Positions 44,230-53,672 of a DNA stretch of 64,000 nucleotides are shown here, in pieces (position 1 is the first letter of the stretch; every line of letters starts with the position of its first letter). Position numbers and translations under genes: made by a program. Under the pieces are notes generated by a model that was given only the letters and a program-made list of their open reading frames with translations, searched no databases and was not told where the DNA came from. The DNA is from Sphingopyxis sp. PAMC25046 (lineage in GTDB: Bacteria; Pseudomonadota; Alphaproteobacteria; Sphingomonadales; Sphingomonadaceae): the NCBI RefSeq assembly GCF_004795895.1, contig NZ_CP039250.1, forward strand, positions 2,790,001-2,854,000. The letters run 5' to 3'.

Positions 44230-45360
44230 TCACAGCTTCTCCCGGATCCATGCGCCGACGAGGTCGGCGGCATTCTGCCGTTCCTCGATCGAATCCTCGA
44301 AATAATGCGCCCCGGGGATCAATTCGAGCTTCTTGTCGCTGCTCCCCAGGAAATCGAAGATCTTGCGCGCGTCGCTGGGGAAAACGCCGGTGTCCGCCGT
44401 TCCCTGCACGACGAGCGCGGGCGTATCATGTTTGGCGAGGTGCGGCTGCCCCTGGCACGGCGAGGTTTCGAGGCTCCACATGTTGAGCCAGGTCTTGATC
44501 GTGTTAGCGCGTCCGATGCTCGGCGTGCGGTTCGCGACCGCCGGATCGCCGCGATAGCACCAGTTGGGTTTGCGGTCCGACGGATCGATCGCCGGATCGA
44601 CGCAGCGGATGTCGCCCCAGCAACGGAACATCGGAAAGATGCGATCGGGGATGCCCGCATCGTTGAGCCGCTTCAGTTCGGCTTTCGCCCAGTCGGTGAT
44701 GCGCTGGTTGCGCGCGCGCTGCGCGGCGCGGTATTTTTCGATGAACGCATCCGAATAGGGCGGCCCGTTGTCGGGGTTGAACGGATCGAGTTCGGGATCG
44801 GTCAGCGTCGGATCATTCTCGTCGATCACCGACGCGTCCATCCAGTCGGTCAGCACTTCGGGCCGCCCCTGATGCGCGTTGAAGCTGATGTAGAGATCGC
44901 CTTTGACGAGGTTCGCAAGCGCGTCCTGTCCGACCGATGGCAGGCGATCGGTGAGCGTCGGCGCGATCGCCTCGGCCTGATAGGCACCCATCAGCGAACC
45001 GCCGCCCGAATTGCCGAGAATGACGATCTGTTCGACGCCCGCCTCTTCCTTGAGCCACTTCATCCCGACGCCGATGTCGAGCACCGCATGTTCGAGCAGA
45101 AACTGGTCCTCGACGCCTCGATAACGCGTGTTCCAGCCGAGGAAACCGAACCCCTGCCGGGCAAAATAGGGCGCGATATAATGTTCGGAGAAATCGACGT
45201 TGTAATGCGTCGCGATGATCGCGACCTTCGGCCGCTTGCCGCTTTGGGTCCAATAGATACCCTGGCACGGATGCCCGCCCGCCTGGATGCGCGGCGCCGT
45301 CGGCGACACTCGCCCGATAAATTGCGCGTCCAGTCCTTCGATCCCGTTCGGGTCCATCAT
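44230..45360 (-). CDS. Alpha/beta hydrolase
   Basis: 376 residues. The nucleophile elbow G-N-S-G-G is in VILGNSGGGSLMGAY, with an acid region in VVQGTADTGVFPSDARKIFDF and the catalytic His in LIPGAHYFEDSIEE. A roughly 120-residue insertion (cap) between the elbow and the acid contains cysteine- and proline-rich segments (RCWGDIRCVDPAIDPSDR). No signal peptide. It follows the acyl-CoA ligase by 23 nt in the site D operon. Substrate unknown; an ester, lactone or thioester is possible. Confidence 0.88.
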   Translation of the reverse strand: MMDPNGIEGLDAQFIGRVSPTAPRIQAGGHPCQGIYWTQSGKRPKVAIIATHYNVDFSEHYIAPYFARQGFGFLGWNTRYRGVEDQFLLEHAVLDIGVGMKWLKEEAGVEQIVILGNSGGGSLMGAYQAEAIAPTLTDRLPSVGQDALANLVKGDLYISFNAHQGRPEVLTDWMDASVIDENDPTLTDPELDPFNPDNGPPYSDAFIEKYRAAQRARNQRITDWAKAELKRLNDAGIPDRIFPMFRCWGDIRCVDPAIDPSDRKPNWCYRGDPAVANRTPSIGRANTIKTWLNMWSLETSPCQGQPHLAKHDTPALVVQGTADTGVFPSDARKIFDFLGSSDKKLELIPGAHYFEDSIEERQNAADLVGAWIREKL

Positions 45361-45383
45361 CGTCTCTCCTGTTTGTAATTATG

Positions 45384-47018
45384 TCAGCGGGTGACTTCAA
45401 AGGGCAGCTCATAGCCTGCCAGCCCCGCACGGATTGCCTTCTTGTCGATCTTGCCCGTCGGCCCGAGCGGGATATCCGCGACGAACAGCACGTCGTCGGG
45501 CATCCACCAGCGCGCGATCTTGCCGTCGAGAAAGTCCTTGAGGTCGTCGGCGGAGGCGCTGGCGCCGGGCTTCAACTGGCACAACAGAATCGGCCGCTCG
45601 TCCCATTTGGGATGCGCAACCCCGACGACCGCGGCGTTGGCGACCGCCTCATGCCCCATCGCGATATTTTCGATCTCGATCGAACTGATCCACTCGCCGC
45701 CCGACTTCACGACATCCTTCGCGCGATCGGTGATCTGCATATAGCCTTCGGCGTCGATCGTGCTGACGTCGCCGGTGTCGAAAAAGCCCTCGTCGTCGAG
45801 CACCTCGCCGCCCTCGCCGCCATAATAGGCGCCCGCGATCGTCGGCCCCTTGATCATCAGCCGCCCCGGCGTCGTGCCGTCGTGCGGCAGGCGATTTCCC
45901 GCGTCGTCGATTAGCTTCATCTCGAGCCCGCAGAGCAACCGCCCCTGCTTGAGCTTGTACGCCATCTGCGCGTCATCGCCCTTCGCAGCAACCGACGCAT
46001 TGGGGACCGACACGGTCCCGAGCGGCGAGGTTTCGGTCATGCCCCAGCCCTGGACGACGTCGACGCCATAGTCGTCGCGGAAGGTGCGGATGATCGATTC
46101 GGGGCACGCCGACCCACCGATCGTCACGCGCTCCAAAGTCGTGAAACGCTTCCCATTTTCCTGCATATAGGTGAGCAGCATCTGCCATACCGTCGGCACC
46201 GCGGCCGAGTAAGTGACGCCTTCCTGCTCGATCAGATTATAGATCGATTCGCCGTCCATCCGCTGCCCGGGCAGCACGAGCTTCGCGCCGACTGCGGGCG
46301 CCGAATAGACCACGCCCCACGCATTGGCATGATACATCGGCACGACCAGCAGCACCGTATCGCGCGCCGACAGCGCGAGCGCGTCGCGCTGCAAGGTCAT
46401 CAGCGCGTGGATATAATTGGAACGGTGCGAATAGAGCACACCCTTCGGATTGCCCGTCGTCCCGCTGGTGTAGCAGAGCCCGCACGCCGCATTTTCGCCG
46501 AACCCGCCCCAATCATATTCGTCGCTATGGCCCGCGATCCAATCGTCGAACGCGACCGCGGCAAAGCTGGTTTCGGGCATCGACGCAGCGTCGCAAAAGA
46601 AGATCACCTTCTCGATGCTCGGCACCTGCGGCAACAGTTCTTCCACCAGATCGGCGGTCGCCGGATCGGCGATCAGCAATCGGTCGCCGGCATGGTTCGC
46701 AATATAGGCGATCTGTTCGGGAAACAGCCGCGGATTGAGCGTGTGAAGCACCGCCCCCATGCCCGCGGCGCCATACCAGGCGCCAAGGTGCCGCGCGCCG
46801 TTCCACGCCATCGTCGCGACGCGGTCGCCCGGCTTGATCCCCTCGGCGGCGAGCGCATTCGACACGCGCTTCGCGTCGGCATGGACGTCGGCATAGGTGG
46901 CGCGGGTGACACGCCCCTCGGCATCGCGCGACACCACCTCGCGCGCGCCGTGCCAGGTCGCCGCATGGTCGATGATCCGGTCGACCGTCAGCGGCACATT
47001 CTGCATCAACCCGTCCAT
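45384..47018 (-). CDS. Fatty-acid/aryl-CoA ligase (AMP-forming)
   Basis: 544 residues of the ANL superfamily: P-loop YTSGTTGNPKGVLYSH, GWGMTETSPLG, FFDTGDVSTIDAEGYMQITD, the hinge RAKDVVKSGGEWISSIEIEN and the catalytic Lys in GPTGKIDKKAIR. The ISSIEIEN ending of the hinge is typical of medium- and long-chain fatty-acyl-CoA ligases. First gene of a six-gene operon (ligase, hydrolase, kinase, enolase-like, dehydrogenase, hydrolase) divergent from a MarR gene across site D. Confidence 0.93.
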   Translation of the reverse strand: MDGLMQNVPLTVDRIIDHAATWHGAREVVSRDAEGRVTRATYADVHADAKRVSNALAAEGIKPGDRVATMAWNGARHLGAWYGAAGMGAVLHTLNPRLFPEQIAYIANHAGDRLLIADPATADLVEELLPQVPSIEKVIFFCDAASMPETSFAAVAFDDWIAGHSDEYDWGGFGENAACGLCYTSGTTGNPKGVLYSHRSNYIHALMTLQRDALALSARDTVLLVVPMYHANAWGVVYSAPAVGAKLVLPGQRMDGESIYNLIEQEGVTYSAAVPTVWQMLLTYMQENGKRFTTLERVTIGGSACPESIIRTFRDDYGVDVVQGWGMTETSPLGTVSVPNASVAAKGDDAQMAYKLKQGRLLCGLEMKLIDDAGNRLPHDGTTPGRLMIKGPTIAGAYYGGEGGEVLDDEGFFDTGDVSTIDAEGYMQITDRAKDVVKSGGEWISSIEIENIAMGHEAVANAAVVGVAHPKWDERPILLCQLKPGASASADDLKDFLDGKIARWWMPDDVLFVADIPLGPTGKIDKKAIRAGLAGYELPFEVTR

Positions 47019-47045
47019 GCGGCACTCTCCCTCGTCGTTGAATAG

Positions 47046-47057
47046 GTAGTATACTAA
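47046..47057. promoter_or_regulatory. Island operator (site D), GTAGTATACTAA
   Basis: 11 of 12 bases match TTAGTATACTAA. Lies 28 bp upstream of the ligase-operon start and 105 bp before the divergent MarR gene, so it could serve repression and autoregulation together. Confidence 0.65.
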
Positions 47058-47161
47058 GTATTTTACCTTTGCAACGCCGCCCGGCCTTGCTTCGCCCGCA
47101 TCGCTCTTCTAGCGTGACGGCGTCGACACCCGCCGGCAACAGGGGCACAACATAGCGTCAT

Positions 47162-47608
47162 ATGCGCACAAACCAGCTTATCATCGCGCTTTTTCAACGC
47201 TTCTGCTGGCTCGACGAAGGGCTGCAGGCGCGGCTTCACGATCATGGCTGGCCCGATGTCAATCGTCCGCAATCGATGATAATGACCAATATCGTCAGCG
47301 GCGTCGTGCGCCCGTCGGACATCGCGCGCAATCTCGGCGTGTCGCGGCAGGCGGTCCACAGCACTATCAACCAGATGGTGAAGCTCGGCATCGTTCGGCT
47401 CGACGTCGATCCCGACGACCGCCGCCACATGATCGTGTCGCTGACCGACCTTGGCGCACGCATGCGCAAGGATGCGCAGCGATCGATGGACGCGCTCACC
47501 GCACAGATCGCCGACCGCCTCGGTCAGGACAAGTTCGACGCGCTGCTCGCCGCGCTCGAGGCTGACTGGGGCGACAATATCGCGCGCGCGGCTTCGCGCA
47601 CTCGCTAG
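47162..47608 (+). CDS. MarR family transcriptional regulator
   Basis: 148 residues with a winged helix: VVRPSDIARNLGVSRQAVHSTINQMVKLGIVRLDVDPDDRRHMIVSLTDLG (recognition helix SRQAVHSTINQM and the wing with DDRR). Flanking N- and C-terminal helices form the dimer, as in MarR/SlyA. It lies beside the strongest cluster of TTAG-N4-CTAA sites and next to a CoA-ligase promoter, so it is one of two candidate regulators of the island. It converges on the FMN reductase gene, the stop codons overlapping. Confidence 0.92.
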   Translation: MRTNQLIIALFQRFCWLDEGLQARLHDHGWPDVNRPQSMIMTNIVSGVVRPSDIARNLGVSRQAVHSTINQMVKLGIVRLDVDPDDRRHMIVSLTDLGARMRKDAQRSMDALTAQIADRLGQDKFDALLAALEADWGDNIARAASRTR

Positions 47609-48180
47609 ACGGCAAGCGCCTTCGCGACAGCGACCAGCCGCGCGGCGGTCATATCCACCAGCGACGCGGGCAACGGCTCCTTCAGACTGCCATCGTCGGC
47701 AAAGGCCGCGTGCGCGTTCGGCACCAGCACCTGTTCGGGAATCACGAGCATCTGGATCGTCGACAAAATCTGGCGCAGGTGCATCAGCCCGCGCAGCCCC
47801 CCAAAGGGGCTGATCGACGCCGACATGATCGCCGCCGCCTTGCCGCGATAGGCGGAAAGCGCGACAAGGCTCTCGTCGCCGGTGGGCCGCGATGCCCAGT
47901 CGATCGCATTCTTGAGCAGCGGCGACAGCGAACCATTATATTCGGGCGACACGAACAGCAGCCCGTCCTGCGCGGCGAACAGTGTCTTGAGCTTCAACGC
48001 GCCAGGCGGAAAGGCGCCGGCTTCGAGCGCCGCCGAATAGACCGGCAGGTCGAAAGCCGCGAGATCGACCCGCGTGACGCTTGCGCCCTGCGCTTCGAGG
48101 CTCGCGGCGGCGAGTTCGCCCAAGGCGCGATTGAACGACCCCTCTCGGGTGCTCCCGACGATGACGGCGATGCTGGTCAT
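47605..48180 (-). CDS. NADPH-dependent FMN reductase family protein
   Basis: 191 residues with a flavodoxin-like fold: phosphate loop GSTREGSFNRALG, and FVSPEYNGSLSPLLKNAIDWAS (the family's isoalloxazine-binding motif). Members reduce FMN or quinones with NAD(P)H. The start is preceded by GGGAGGG. Site E lies 22 bp upstream of the ATG. It may supply reduced flavin or detoxify quinone intermediates. Confidence 0.92.
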   Translation of the reverse strand: MTSIAVIVGSTREGSFNRALGELAAASLEAQGASVTRVDLAAFDLPVYSAALEAGAFPPGALKLKTLFAAQDGLLFVSPEYNGSLSPLLKNAIDWASRPTGDESLVALSAYRGKAAAIMSASISPFGGLRGLMHLRQILSTIQMLVIPEQVLVPNAHAAFADDGSLKEPLPASLVDMTAARLVAVAKALAV

Positions 48181-48201
48181 TTTCCCTCCCGGACAATATA
48201 A

Positions 48202-48213
48202 TTAGAATACTAA
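48202..48213. promoter_or_regulatory. Island operator (site E), TTAGAATACTAA
   Basis: 11 of 12 bases match TTAGTATACTAA. Located 22-33 bp upstream of the FMN reductase start, overlapping where its -10 region or transcription start would be. Confidence 0.65.
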
Positions 48214-48244
48214 CCTATTGTCCGGTCGCGGCAAGATCAAGCGC

Positions 48245-48751
48245 TCAGGCCTTGATGTCCGAAAGCACCGCGAGCTTGCGCGTTTCGTCGGCGAGATTGT
48301 CGATCACGCGGCGCATCAGCCCCTGCAGCACTTCGACCTCCTCGTCGCTCATGCCCTTGGTCGCGATCTCGTGAATCTCGGCGTTCATCGGCGCGAGGAT
48401 CAGCTCGAGCTTCTTCGCATGCGGGGTCAGATGAATGAAGGTCTTGCGCCGGTCGTCGGTCGTCTTCTTGCGCGTGATCAGCCCTGCCTTTTCCAGCCCT
48501 TTCAGCGCGACAACGGTGGTCGGCTCGCGCATCCCCACGCGTTCGCTCAGTTCGCGCTGGGTAATGCCGTCCTCGCGCCAGAGCTGGCGCAGGAAACGCC
48601 ACTGCCCCGCCGAAACGTCGTGCGTCAGCGTGCGGCGTTCGAGCAACCGCGAAAAGGAACGGAAGACGACGCGCGCGAGGTAGCCGATGCTGTTTTCAGG
48701 ATCGGTATAATATTCGGCGGGATGCCTATAATCCTTTGTTTTCTTTATCAA
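48245..48751 (-). CDS. MarR family transcriptional regulator
   Basis: 168 residues with a winged helix: GITQRELSERVGMREPTTVVALKGLEKAGLITRKKTTDDRRKTFIHLT, a better match to the SlyA-type wing (DDRRK) than the other MarR here. The start is inferred as TTG at 48751 (LIKKTKDYRHPAEYY), downstream of AGGGGAG. The frame continues to 48904, but that part is unlike MarR proteins and would cover site F. Lies between the FMN reductase and leuD-like genes, divergent from the latter. Confidence 0.88.
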   Translation of the reverse strand: MIKKTKDYRHPAEYYTDPENSIGYLARVVFRSFSRLLERRTLTHDVSAGQWRFLRQLWREDGITQRELSERVGMREPTTVVALKGLEKAGLITRKKTTDDRRKTFIHLTPHAKKLELILAPMNAEIHEIATKGMSDEEVEVLQGLMRRVIDNLADETRKLAVLSDIKA

Positions 48752-48909
48752 AATCCTGCTCCCCTGTCGCAGCGCCGGGTGCCGACCCCACCGCGTGTCA
48801 AATCTTAGGACGCGAAGGTTCGCGCGGCAACCATCTTCGTCGCCGCGTCCTGTCCTGTCACCGTTCCAACCCCGCGATAATGTTGGACAAGATTCGCCAA
48901 TCAATATAC

Positions 48910-48921
48910 TTAGAATACTAA
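48910..48921. promoter_or_regulatory. Island operator (site F), TTAGAATACTAA
   Basis: 11 of 12 bases match TTAGTATACTAA. Only 16 bp upstream of the leuD-like GTG and between it and the divergent MarR gene, where bound protein would block transcription or initiation. Confidence 0.65.
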
Positions 48922-48936
48922 GCTAATGGAGGCGAT

Positions 48937-49521
48937 GTGCAAAGATTCATTCGGACGAAAGCGGTCGCGGCGCCCTTGCCGCTCGCCAATGTCGACACGG
49001 ACATGATCATTCCCGCCGAATATATGAAGGCGCTGACGCGTTCGGGCCTTGGTCGCCATCTCTTCCGCGAGTTGCGCTTCGACGGGAATGGCCGTGAACG
49101 CGGGGATTTTATCCTCAACCGGCCTGCCTGCCGCGACGCGCGGATTCTGGTCGCCGACCGCAATTTCGGCTGCGGCTCGTCGCGCGAACATGCCGTGTGG
49201 GCGCTCACCGATTTCGGGATTCGCTGCATCATCGCGCCGAGTTTCGGCGATATCTTTGCCGGCAATGCGCGCAAGAACGGCCTACTGCTCATCCGCTTGC
49301 CCGACGATAGCTGCGCCCGCCTGCGCAGCGAGATCGAATATACCCGATATGCGCCCATCGAGGTCGACCTCGAAACGCAGCGCATCCGCCTCGTCTCGGG
49401 TGAGACGATCGCTTTCAAGGTCGATCCCGACGACCGGCGCATATTGATGGAGGGGCTCGACGATATCGCCCGCACGCTGCGTCACGCCGACGCCATCGCG
49501 CGGTTCGAGGCCGCAACCTAG
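48937..49521 (+). CDS. leuD: Small subunit of an isopropylmalate-dehydratase-type hydro-lyase (LeuD-like)
   Basis: 194 residues with the LeuD swivel-domain signature: [59 protein letters not shown] start at 48937 follows GGAGG. With LeuC this family adds or removes water on 2-alkylmalates (isopropylmalate, citramalate, dimethylmaleate). Unusually it faces leuC, the two genes meeting tail to tail with overlapping stops, under separate copies of the island operator. A catabolic role in the island is at least as likely as leucine synthesis. Confidence 0.9.
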   Translation: MQRFIRTKAVAAPLPLANVDTDMIIPAEYMKALTRSGLGRHLFRELRFDGNGRERGDFILNRPACRDARILVADRNFGCGSSREHAVWALTDFGIRCIIAPSFGDIFAGNARKNGLLLIRLPDDSCARLRSEIEYTRYAPIEVDLETQRIRLVSGETIAFKVDPDDRRILMEGLDDIARTLRHADAIARFEAAT

Positions 49522-50930
49522 TCGAGCATCGTCGGCGACGCGACGCAGCCCGCTATCGCACTCGCCGCCGCCAGCGCCGGGCTCATCAGGTGGGTGCGTC
49601 CGCCGCGCCCCTGGCGATTCTCGAAATTGCGGTTCGAGGTCGCGGCGCAGCGTTCGCCGGGTTGCAGCCGGTCGGCATTCATCCCGACGCACATCGAACA
49701 ACCCGGTTCGCGCCAATCGAAACCTGCGGCGCGCAGCGTGTCGGCGACACCCTCCGCCTCGGCCTGCCTTTTGACCAGCCCCGATCCCGGCACGACCATC
49801 GCGCGGACGTGCGGCGCGATGCGGCGTCCGCGCACGATGTCGGCGGCGATGCGCAAATCCTCGATCCGGCTGTTGGTGCAGCTGCCGATGAAAATGCGGT
49901 CGAGCCGCTGGCCGGCAATCGCCCGCCCGGGGGCAAGGTCCATATAGGCGAGCGCGCGCTCGGCCGCGGCGCGCGCGTCGGGATCGGCCAGCGCCGCCGG
50001 GTCGGGAACGGGATCGTCGATCGCGACGACCTGCGACGGATTGGTCCCCCAGCTCACCATCGGCCGCACGTCGCGCGCATCAAATTCCAGTTCGCGGTCG
50101 AACGCCGCGTCGGCGTCGCTCGCCAGCGCCGCCCAGCGCGCCACGGCCGCATCCCACGCGTCGCCGCGCGGCGCCGCCGGGCGCCCGTTCAGATAGGCGA
50201 GCGTCGTCGCATCGGGCGCGACCAGCCCGGCGCGCGCGCCCATCTCGATGCTGAGGTTGCACAGCGTCATCCGCGCTTCCATCGACAGCGCGCGCACGGC
50301 CTCGCCGGCATATTCGATGACATGCCCCCCCGCGCCGTCGACGCCGATCGCGCCGAGCAAATGAAGCGCGAGGTCCTTGGCATGGACATGCGGCGCCAGC
50401 GCGCCCTCGACGGTCACGCGCATGTTGCGCGAGCGGCGCTGGCGGATCGTCTGCGTCGCCAGCACATGTTCGACCTCCGACGTACCGATCCCGAAGGCGA
50501 GCGCGCCGAACGCGCCGTGGGTCGAGGTGTGGCTGTCGCCGCAGACGATCGTCATCCCGGGCTGCGAGCGCCCCTGTTCGGGGCCGACGACATGGACGAT
50601 CCCGCCGCGCGGATCGCCCATCGGGAAATTCTCGATGCCGAAGCGGCCCGTATTTTCGACCAGCACCTCCAGCTGCGCCCGCGCCTCGCGGTCGGCGACG
50701 CCGGCGGGGCCTGCCGCCTGCCCCGCCGTCGGGACATTATGGTCGGACAGGGCCAGCGCGCGCTCGGGACGCCGCACCGCCCGCCCCGCGGCCGCAAGGC
50801 CGGCAAAGGCCTGCGGCGACGTGACCTCGTGCAGCAGATGCAGGTCGATATAGAGCAGGGTCTCGCCATCGTCCTCGGCGACGGCGTGCGCATCCCATAT
50901 CTTGTCGTAAAGCGTGCGCGGGCGGGTCAC
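49518..50930 (-). CDS. leuC: Large subunit of an isopropylmalate-dehydratase-type hydro-lyase (LeuC-like)
   Basis: 470 residues. [12 protein letters not shown] at the start, [26 protein letters not shown], and the iron-sulfur ligands Cys in [14 protein letters not shown] and C-x2-C in GCSMCVGMN, then [24 protein letters not shown]. All ligands of the [4Fe-4S] cluster are present. The GTG start at 50930 overlaps the acyl-CoA dehydrogenase stop (GTGA), so it is the third gene of the APH-ACAD-leuC operon. The open frame continues upstream without coding character and is not used. Confidence 0.92.
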   Translation of the reverse strand: MTRPRTLYDKIWDAHAVAEDDGETLLYIDLHLLHEVTSPQAFAGLAAAGRAVRRPERALALSDHNVPTAGQAAGPAGVADREARAQLEVLVENTGRFGIENFPMGDPRGGIVHVVGPEQGRSQPGMTIVCGDSHTSTHGAFGALAFGIGTSEVEHVLATQTIRQRRSRNMRVTVEGALAPHVHAKDLALHLLGAIGVDGAGGHVIEYAGEAVRALSMEARMTLCNLSIEMGARAGLVAPDATTLAYLNGRPAAPRGDAWDAAVARWAALASDADAAFDRELEFDARDVRPMVSWGTNPSQVVAIDDPVPDPAALADPDARAAAERALAYMDLAPGRAIAGQRLDRIFIGSCTNSRIEDLRIAADIVRGRRIAPHVRAMVVPGSGLVKRQAEAEGVADTLRAAGFDWREPGCSMCVGMNADRLQPGERCAATSNRNFENRQGRGGRTHLMSPALAAASAIAGCVASPTMLD

Positions 50931-52222
50931 AATTTCCCCAGCGTCTCTTTCCGGGGCCCCAGATAACCGAAGAGATAGGCTGCGACTTTCCGCATCTGGA
51001 TCTCTTCGGCGCCTTCGGTGATGCGATAGCGACGATGGTGGCGGTAGATATGTTCGAAGGGTTTGTGGCGCGAGTATCCGATGCCGCCATGGACCTGCAT
51101 GGCGCGGTCGGCGGCTTCGCAGACAAGGCGGTTCGCCCAATAGTTGCACATGCTGACCTTGTCGGACAGCGTGCGCTCGATTTCCTTGTGCGGCGTGTTG
51201 TCCATGTCCCACGCGGTTTTGCGGATGAGCAGGCGCAGCATCTCGGCCTGCGTTGCCAGCTCGACCAGCGGGAACTGGATCGCCTGGTTCTTCGCCAGCG
51301 CCTCGCCGAACGGCTTGCGCGTCCGGGCGTATTTCACGCTTTCCTCGATGCAGTAGACGGCGGCGCCCAGCGAGCTTGCCGCCTGGCGAATGCGATTCTG
51401 GTGGACGAAACTTTGCGCGATCGCGAGCGCGCCGCCCTCGGGGCCGAGCCGCGCGCTGTCGGGCACCCACACATCGGTGAACGTCATGCGCGGATGGTCG
51501 GTCGGCATGTTGAACGTCCACATATATTCGTCGACGCTCATTCCCGGCGTTCCCGTCGGAACGAGCAGGCAGGTGATGCCCTTCGCCTCGCCGTCGGCGC
51601 CGCTCGTGCGGCAAAAGGTCGCGCAGTGCGTCGCGACGTGCATGCCGGTGATCCACATCTTGCGCCCGTCGATGCGCCAGCCGTCGACGCCATCGCGCGT
51701 TTCTCGCACGCCGCGCGTCTCCATATGCGTCGCGTCGCTGCCGTGATCGGGTTCGGTCAGGCCGAAGGCGGTGCGCCGCCTGCCCTCGAACCCGCCGAGG
51801 ATGAACTCGGCCTTCTGTTCGTCGCTGACCCCGAACTGCTCGAACATCTCCACAAAGGGGAAGTTGCCGACGATGCTGTGCTCGTTCTGAAGGTCGTTGT
51901 GGAGCCCCAGCCCCTTCGCCGCCAGATGCTCGCGGATCACCGCCATCCAGAGGTTGCTACCGTCCTTGCCGCCATATTTCTTAGGCGCCGAAAAGCGCCA
52001 GTGGCCCGCGGCGTCGGCTTTGCGCGTCGCGGCCTTGAGCAGCTCTTCCCACTCGTGCCGCGGCAACCCCTGATTGTCCCAGTCGGTGCGCGCATGCTCG
52101 CGGCGATGGTCGAAGAAGCGGATATTGTCGTCTGCAAGCTCGAGCGGCTTGATCTCGGCCGCGATAAAGCGATCGAGTTCTTCCAGATAGGCCGCAAGGT
52201 CGGCGGGCATCGCAAAATCCAT
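50927..52222 (-). CDS. Acyl-CoA dehydrogenase family protein, paired with APH kinase
   Basis: 431 residues of the ACAD fold: helical N-domain ([20 protein letters not shown]), middle beta-domain ([26 protein letters not shown] for FAD/acyl binding), helical C-domain (GRIRQ-like [35 protein letters not shown]) and [35 protein letters not shown], which holds the region of the catalytic Glu. It lies 21 nt after an APH kinase gene. In Pseudomonas levulinate catabolism (LvaA/LvaC) and mammalian ACAD10/11, an APH kinase and an ACAD together turn 4-hydroxyacyl-CoA into beta-oxidation intermediates; a similar use is inferred here. Confidence 0.9.
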   Translation of the reverse strand: MDFAMPADLAAYLEELDRFIAAEIKPLELADDNIRFFDHRREHARTDWDNQGLPRHEWEELLKAATRKADAAGHWRFSAPKKYGGKDGSNLWMAVIREHLAAKGLGLHNDLQNEHSIVGNFPFVEMFEQFGVSDEQKAEFILGGFEGRRRTAFGLTEPDHGSDATHMETRGVRETRDGVDGWRIDGRKMWITGMHVATHCATFCRTSGADGEAKGITCLLVPTGTPGMSVDEYMWTFNMPTDHPRMTFTDVWVPDSARLGPEGGALAIAQSFVHQNRIRQAASSLGAAVYCIEESVKYARTRKPFGEALAKNQAIQFPLVELATQAEMLRLLIRKTAWDMDNTPHKEIERTLSDKVSMCNYWANRLVCEAADRAMQVHGGIGYSRHKPFEHIYRHHRRYRITEGAEEIQMRKVAAYLFGYLGPRKETLGKL

Positions 52223-52243
52223 CGTCTCTCTCCCTGATCTATC

Positions 52244-53635
52244 TTATCCGCGCCACGCCGCGCGCGCCGCGGCCAGCGGCGCGTATTTGGGGCTGTCGAC
52301 CGCGCATTTGCTCAGCACATCGCGCCGCAGCTTTGCGAGCAGCGCGGGTTCGGACAGCGTCCGCTCGCCCGACAGCAGCGCATCCGCGAGCGCCTTGTCC
52401 TCCGCGCGGCATCCGGCGCCCAGATCGCGCAGCACGATGCCGAGCGCGTTCATCGCCACCACCGCCTCGAACTTGGCATGGCCTTGCGCACCCGGTTTGA
52501 TCGCGCCTTCGATCCAACCCCGCACCGCCTCGACCATCTCGGCGTTCGTCGGCTCGCCCGTCGGCGCGTGTGCGGCCTCCGGCGACGCGGGAAGTGCCCG
52601 GTCGCGCTCGGCATCGGGCGCCTCCACCTCGAGCAGCCGGACAAGGTCGAGCTCCTGCTCGGCCGTCCGCCGCCCGACGACAACGCGCTCGATCGTCCTG
52701 TCGGCGCCGCTCCGCCATGCCTGCCCCATCTGCAGGCACCCAAGCGCCCACCAGAGCGTCCGGTAGATCAGCCAGAAGCGGAAGCGGTCGCGGTCGACCT
52801 TCACGCCCCCCGCGCCCTCATAGGCCGCAAAATAGTCATCGAGGCTGCCGAGCCCGAACGCCGGCCGATCGAGCTGCCCGAAGCGCCACACGCTCATGCA
52901 GCCGAACGCCAGATCCTCGTGCGCGTCGCCGCGGTGCGCCAGCTCCCAGTCGAGCACCGCGGCCAGGCCATCCGGCCCCGCCATCACGTTGCCCATCCGG
53001 TAGTCGCCATGCACCAGCACCGGCGGCGCCGGGTCGGGCAGATGATCCTCGCACCAGCGGATCGCGAGCGCGATCGCCGGGCGGTCGCCGCCGTAAGACA
53101 GAAAGCGCGCCTTGAGCTCGGCGAGCGCTGCGCCCGTGTCCATCAGCGGGATCGCGTCGGGAACCGTATCCAGCGGAATGGCGTGGATATGCGCCAGCTC
53201 GCGGCCGAGATCGCCGAGCAACGACGCGGGCGGATCGGCCAGTATCTTCGCCGGCGACACCTCGCCGACCACCCGCCGCATGACATAGCCGGTGCCGAGA
53301 GCGTCGCCCGGCTCCAGCGCCCCCACCACCTCCGGCGCCCGAACCCCCGCCGCAAAGGCCGCCATCACCAGCGCCGCCTCGTCGCGATGGCCGAACGGAC
53401 GATCGGCCATATAAGCGGCCGATGGCGCGCGGCGCAGGACATAACCCGCCGTCCGGCCCTCCGCCTCCCAGTCGAACGACCAGCTCTCCATATTCGCGCC
53501 GCCCGAAAGGCGCGATAAGCCGGAAAGCGCGCCGGCGCCAACGATACGCAGCATCAACAGGGAAAGCAGATCGGAGAAATCCGTCACAGGGCCGGCGGCC
53601 GGCGCAGCATCGGGTTTCGTCGGTATCTCGCGCAT
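52244..53635 (-). CDS. APH-fold kinase fused to a DUF6285-like C-terminal domain
   Basis: 463 residues. Residues about 35-320 are an APH-type kinase: LSRLSGGANMESWSFDW, the Brenner motif VLVHGDYRMGNVM and AAVLDWELAHRGDAHEDLAF, close to the ACAD10/11 kinase. Residues about 355-463 (EMVEAVRGWIEGAI, FEAVVAMNALGIVLRDLG) look like DUF6285, which is often a separate small protein next to such kinases; this resemblance is from memory. First gene of the operon with ACAD and leuC, under site G. Likely phosphorylates a hydroxyacyl-CoA for the ACAD to act on. Confidence 0.88.
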   Translation of the reverse strand: MREIPTKPDAAPAAGPVTDFSDLLSLLMLRIVGAGALSGLSRLSGGANMESWSFDWEAEGRTAGYVLRRAPSAAYMADRPFGHRDEAALVMAAFAAGVRAPEVVGALEPGDALGTGYVMRRVVGEVSPAKILADPPASLLGDLGRELAHIHAIPLDTVPDAIPLMDTGAALAELKARFLSYGGDRPAIALAIRWCEDHLPDPAPPVLVHGDYRMGNVMAGPDGLAAVLDWELAHRGDAHEDLAFGCMSVWRFGQLDRPAFGLGSLDDYFAAYEGAGGVKVDRDRFRFWLIYRTLWWALGCLQMGQAWRSGADRTIERVVVGRRTAEQELDLVRLLEVEAPDAERDRALPASPEAAHAPTGEPTNAEMVEAVRGWIEGAIKPGAQGHAKFEAVVAMNALGIVLRDLGAGCRAEDKALADALLSGERTLSEPALLAKLRRDVLSKCAVDSPKYAPLAAARAAWRG

Positions 53636-53672
53636 AGCCCTTGCTTCCCACCCCCGTCGCCCGACACTTTAC

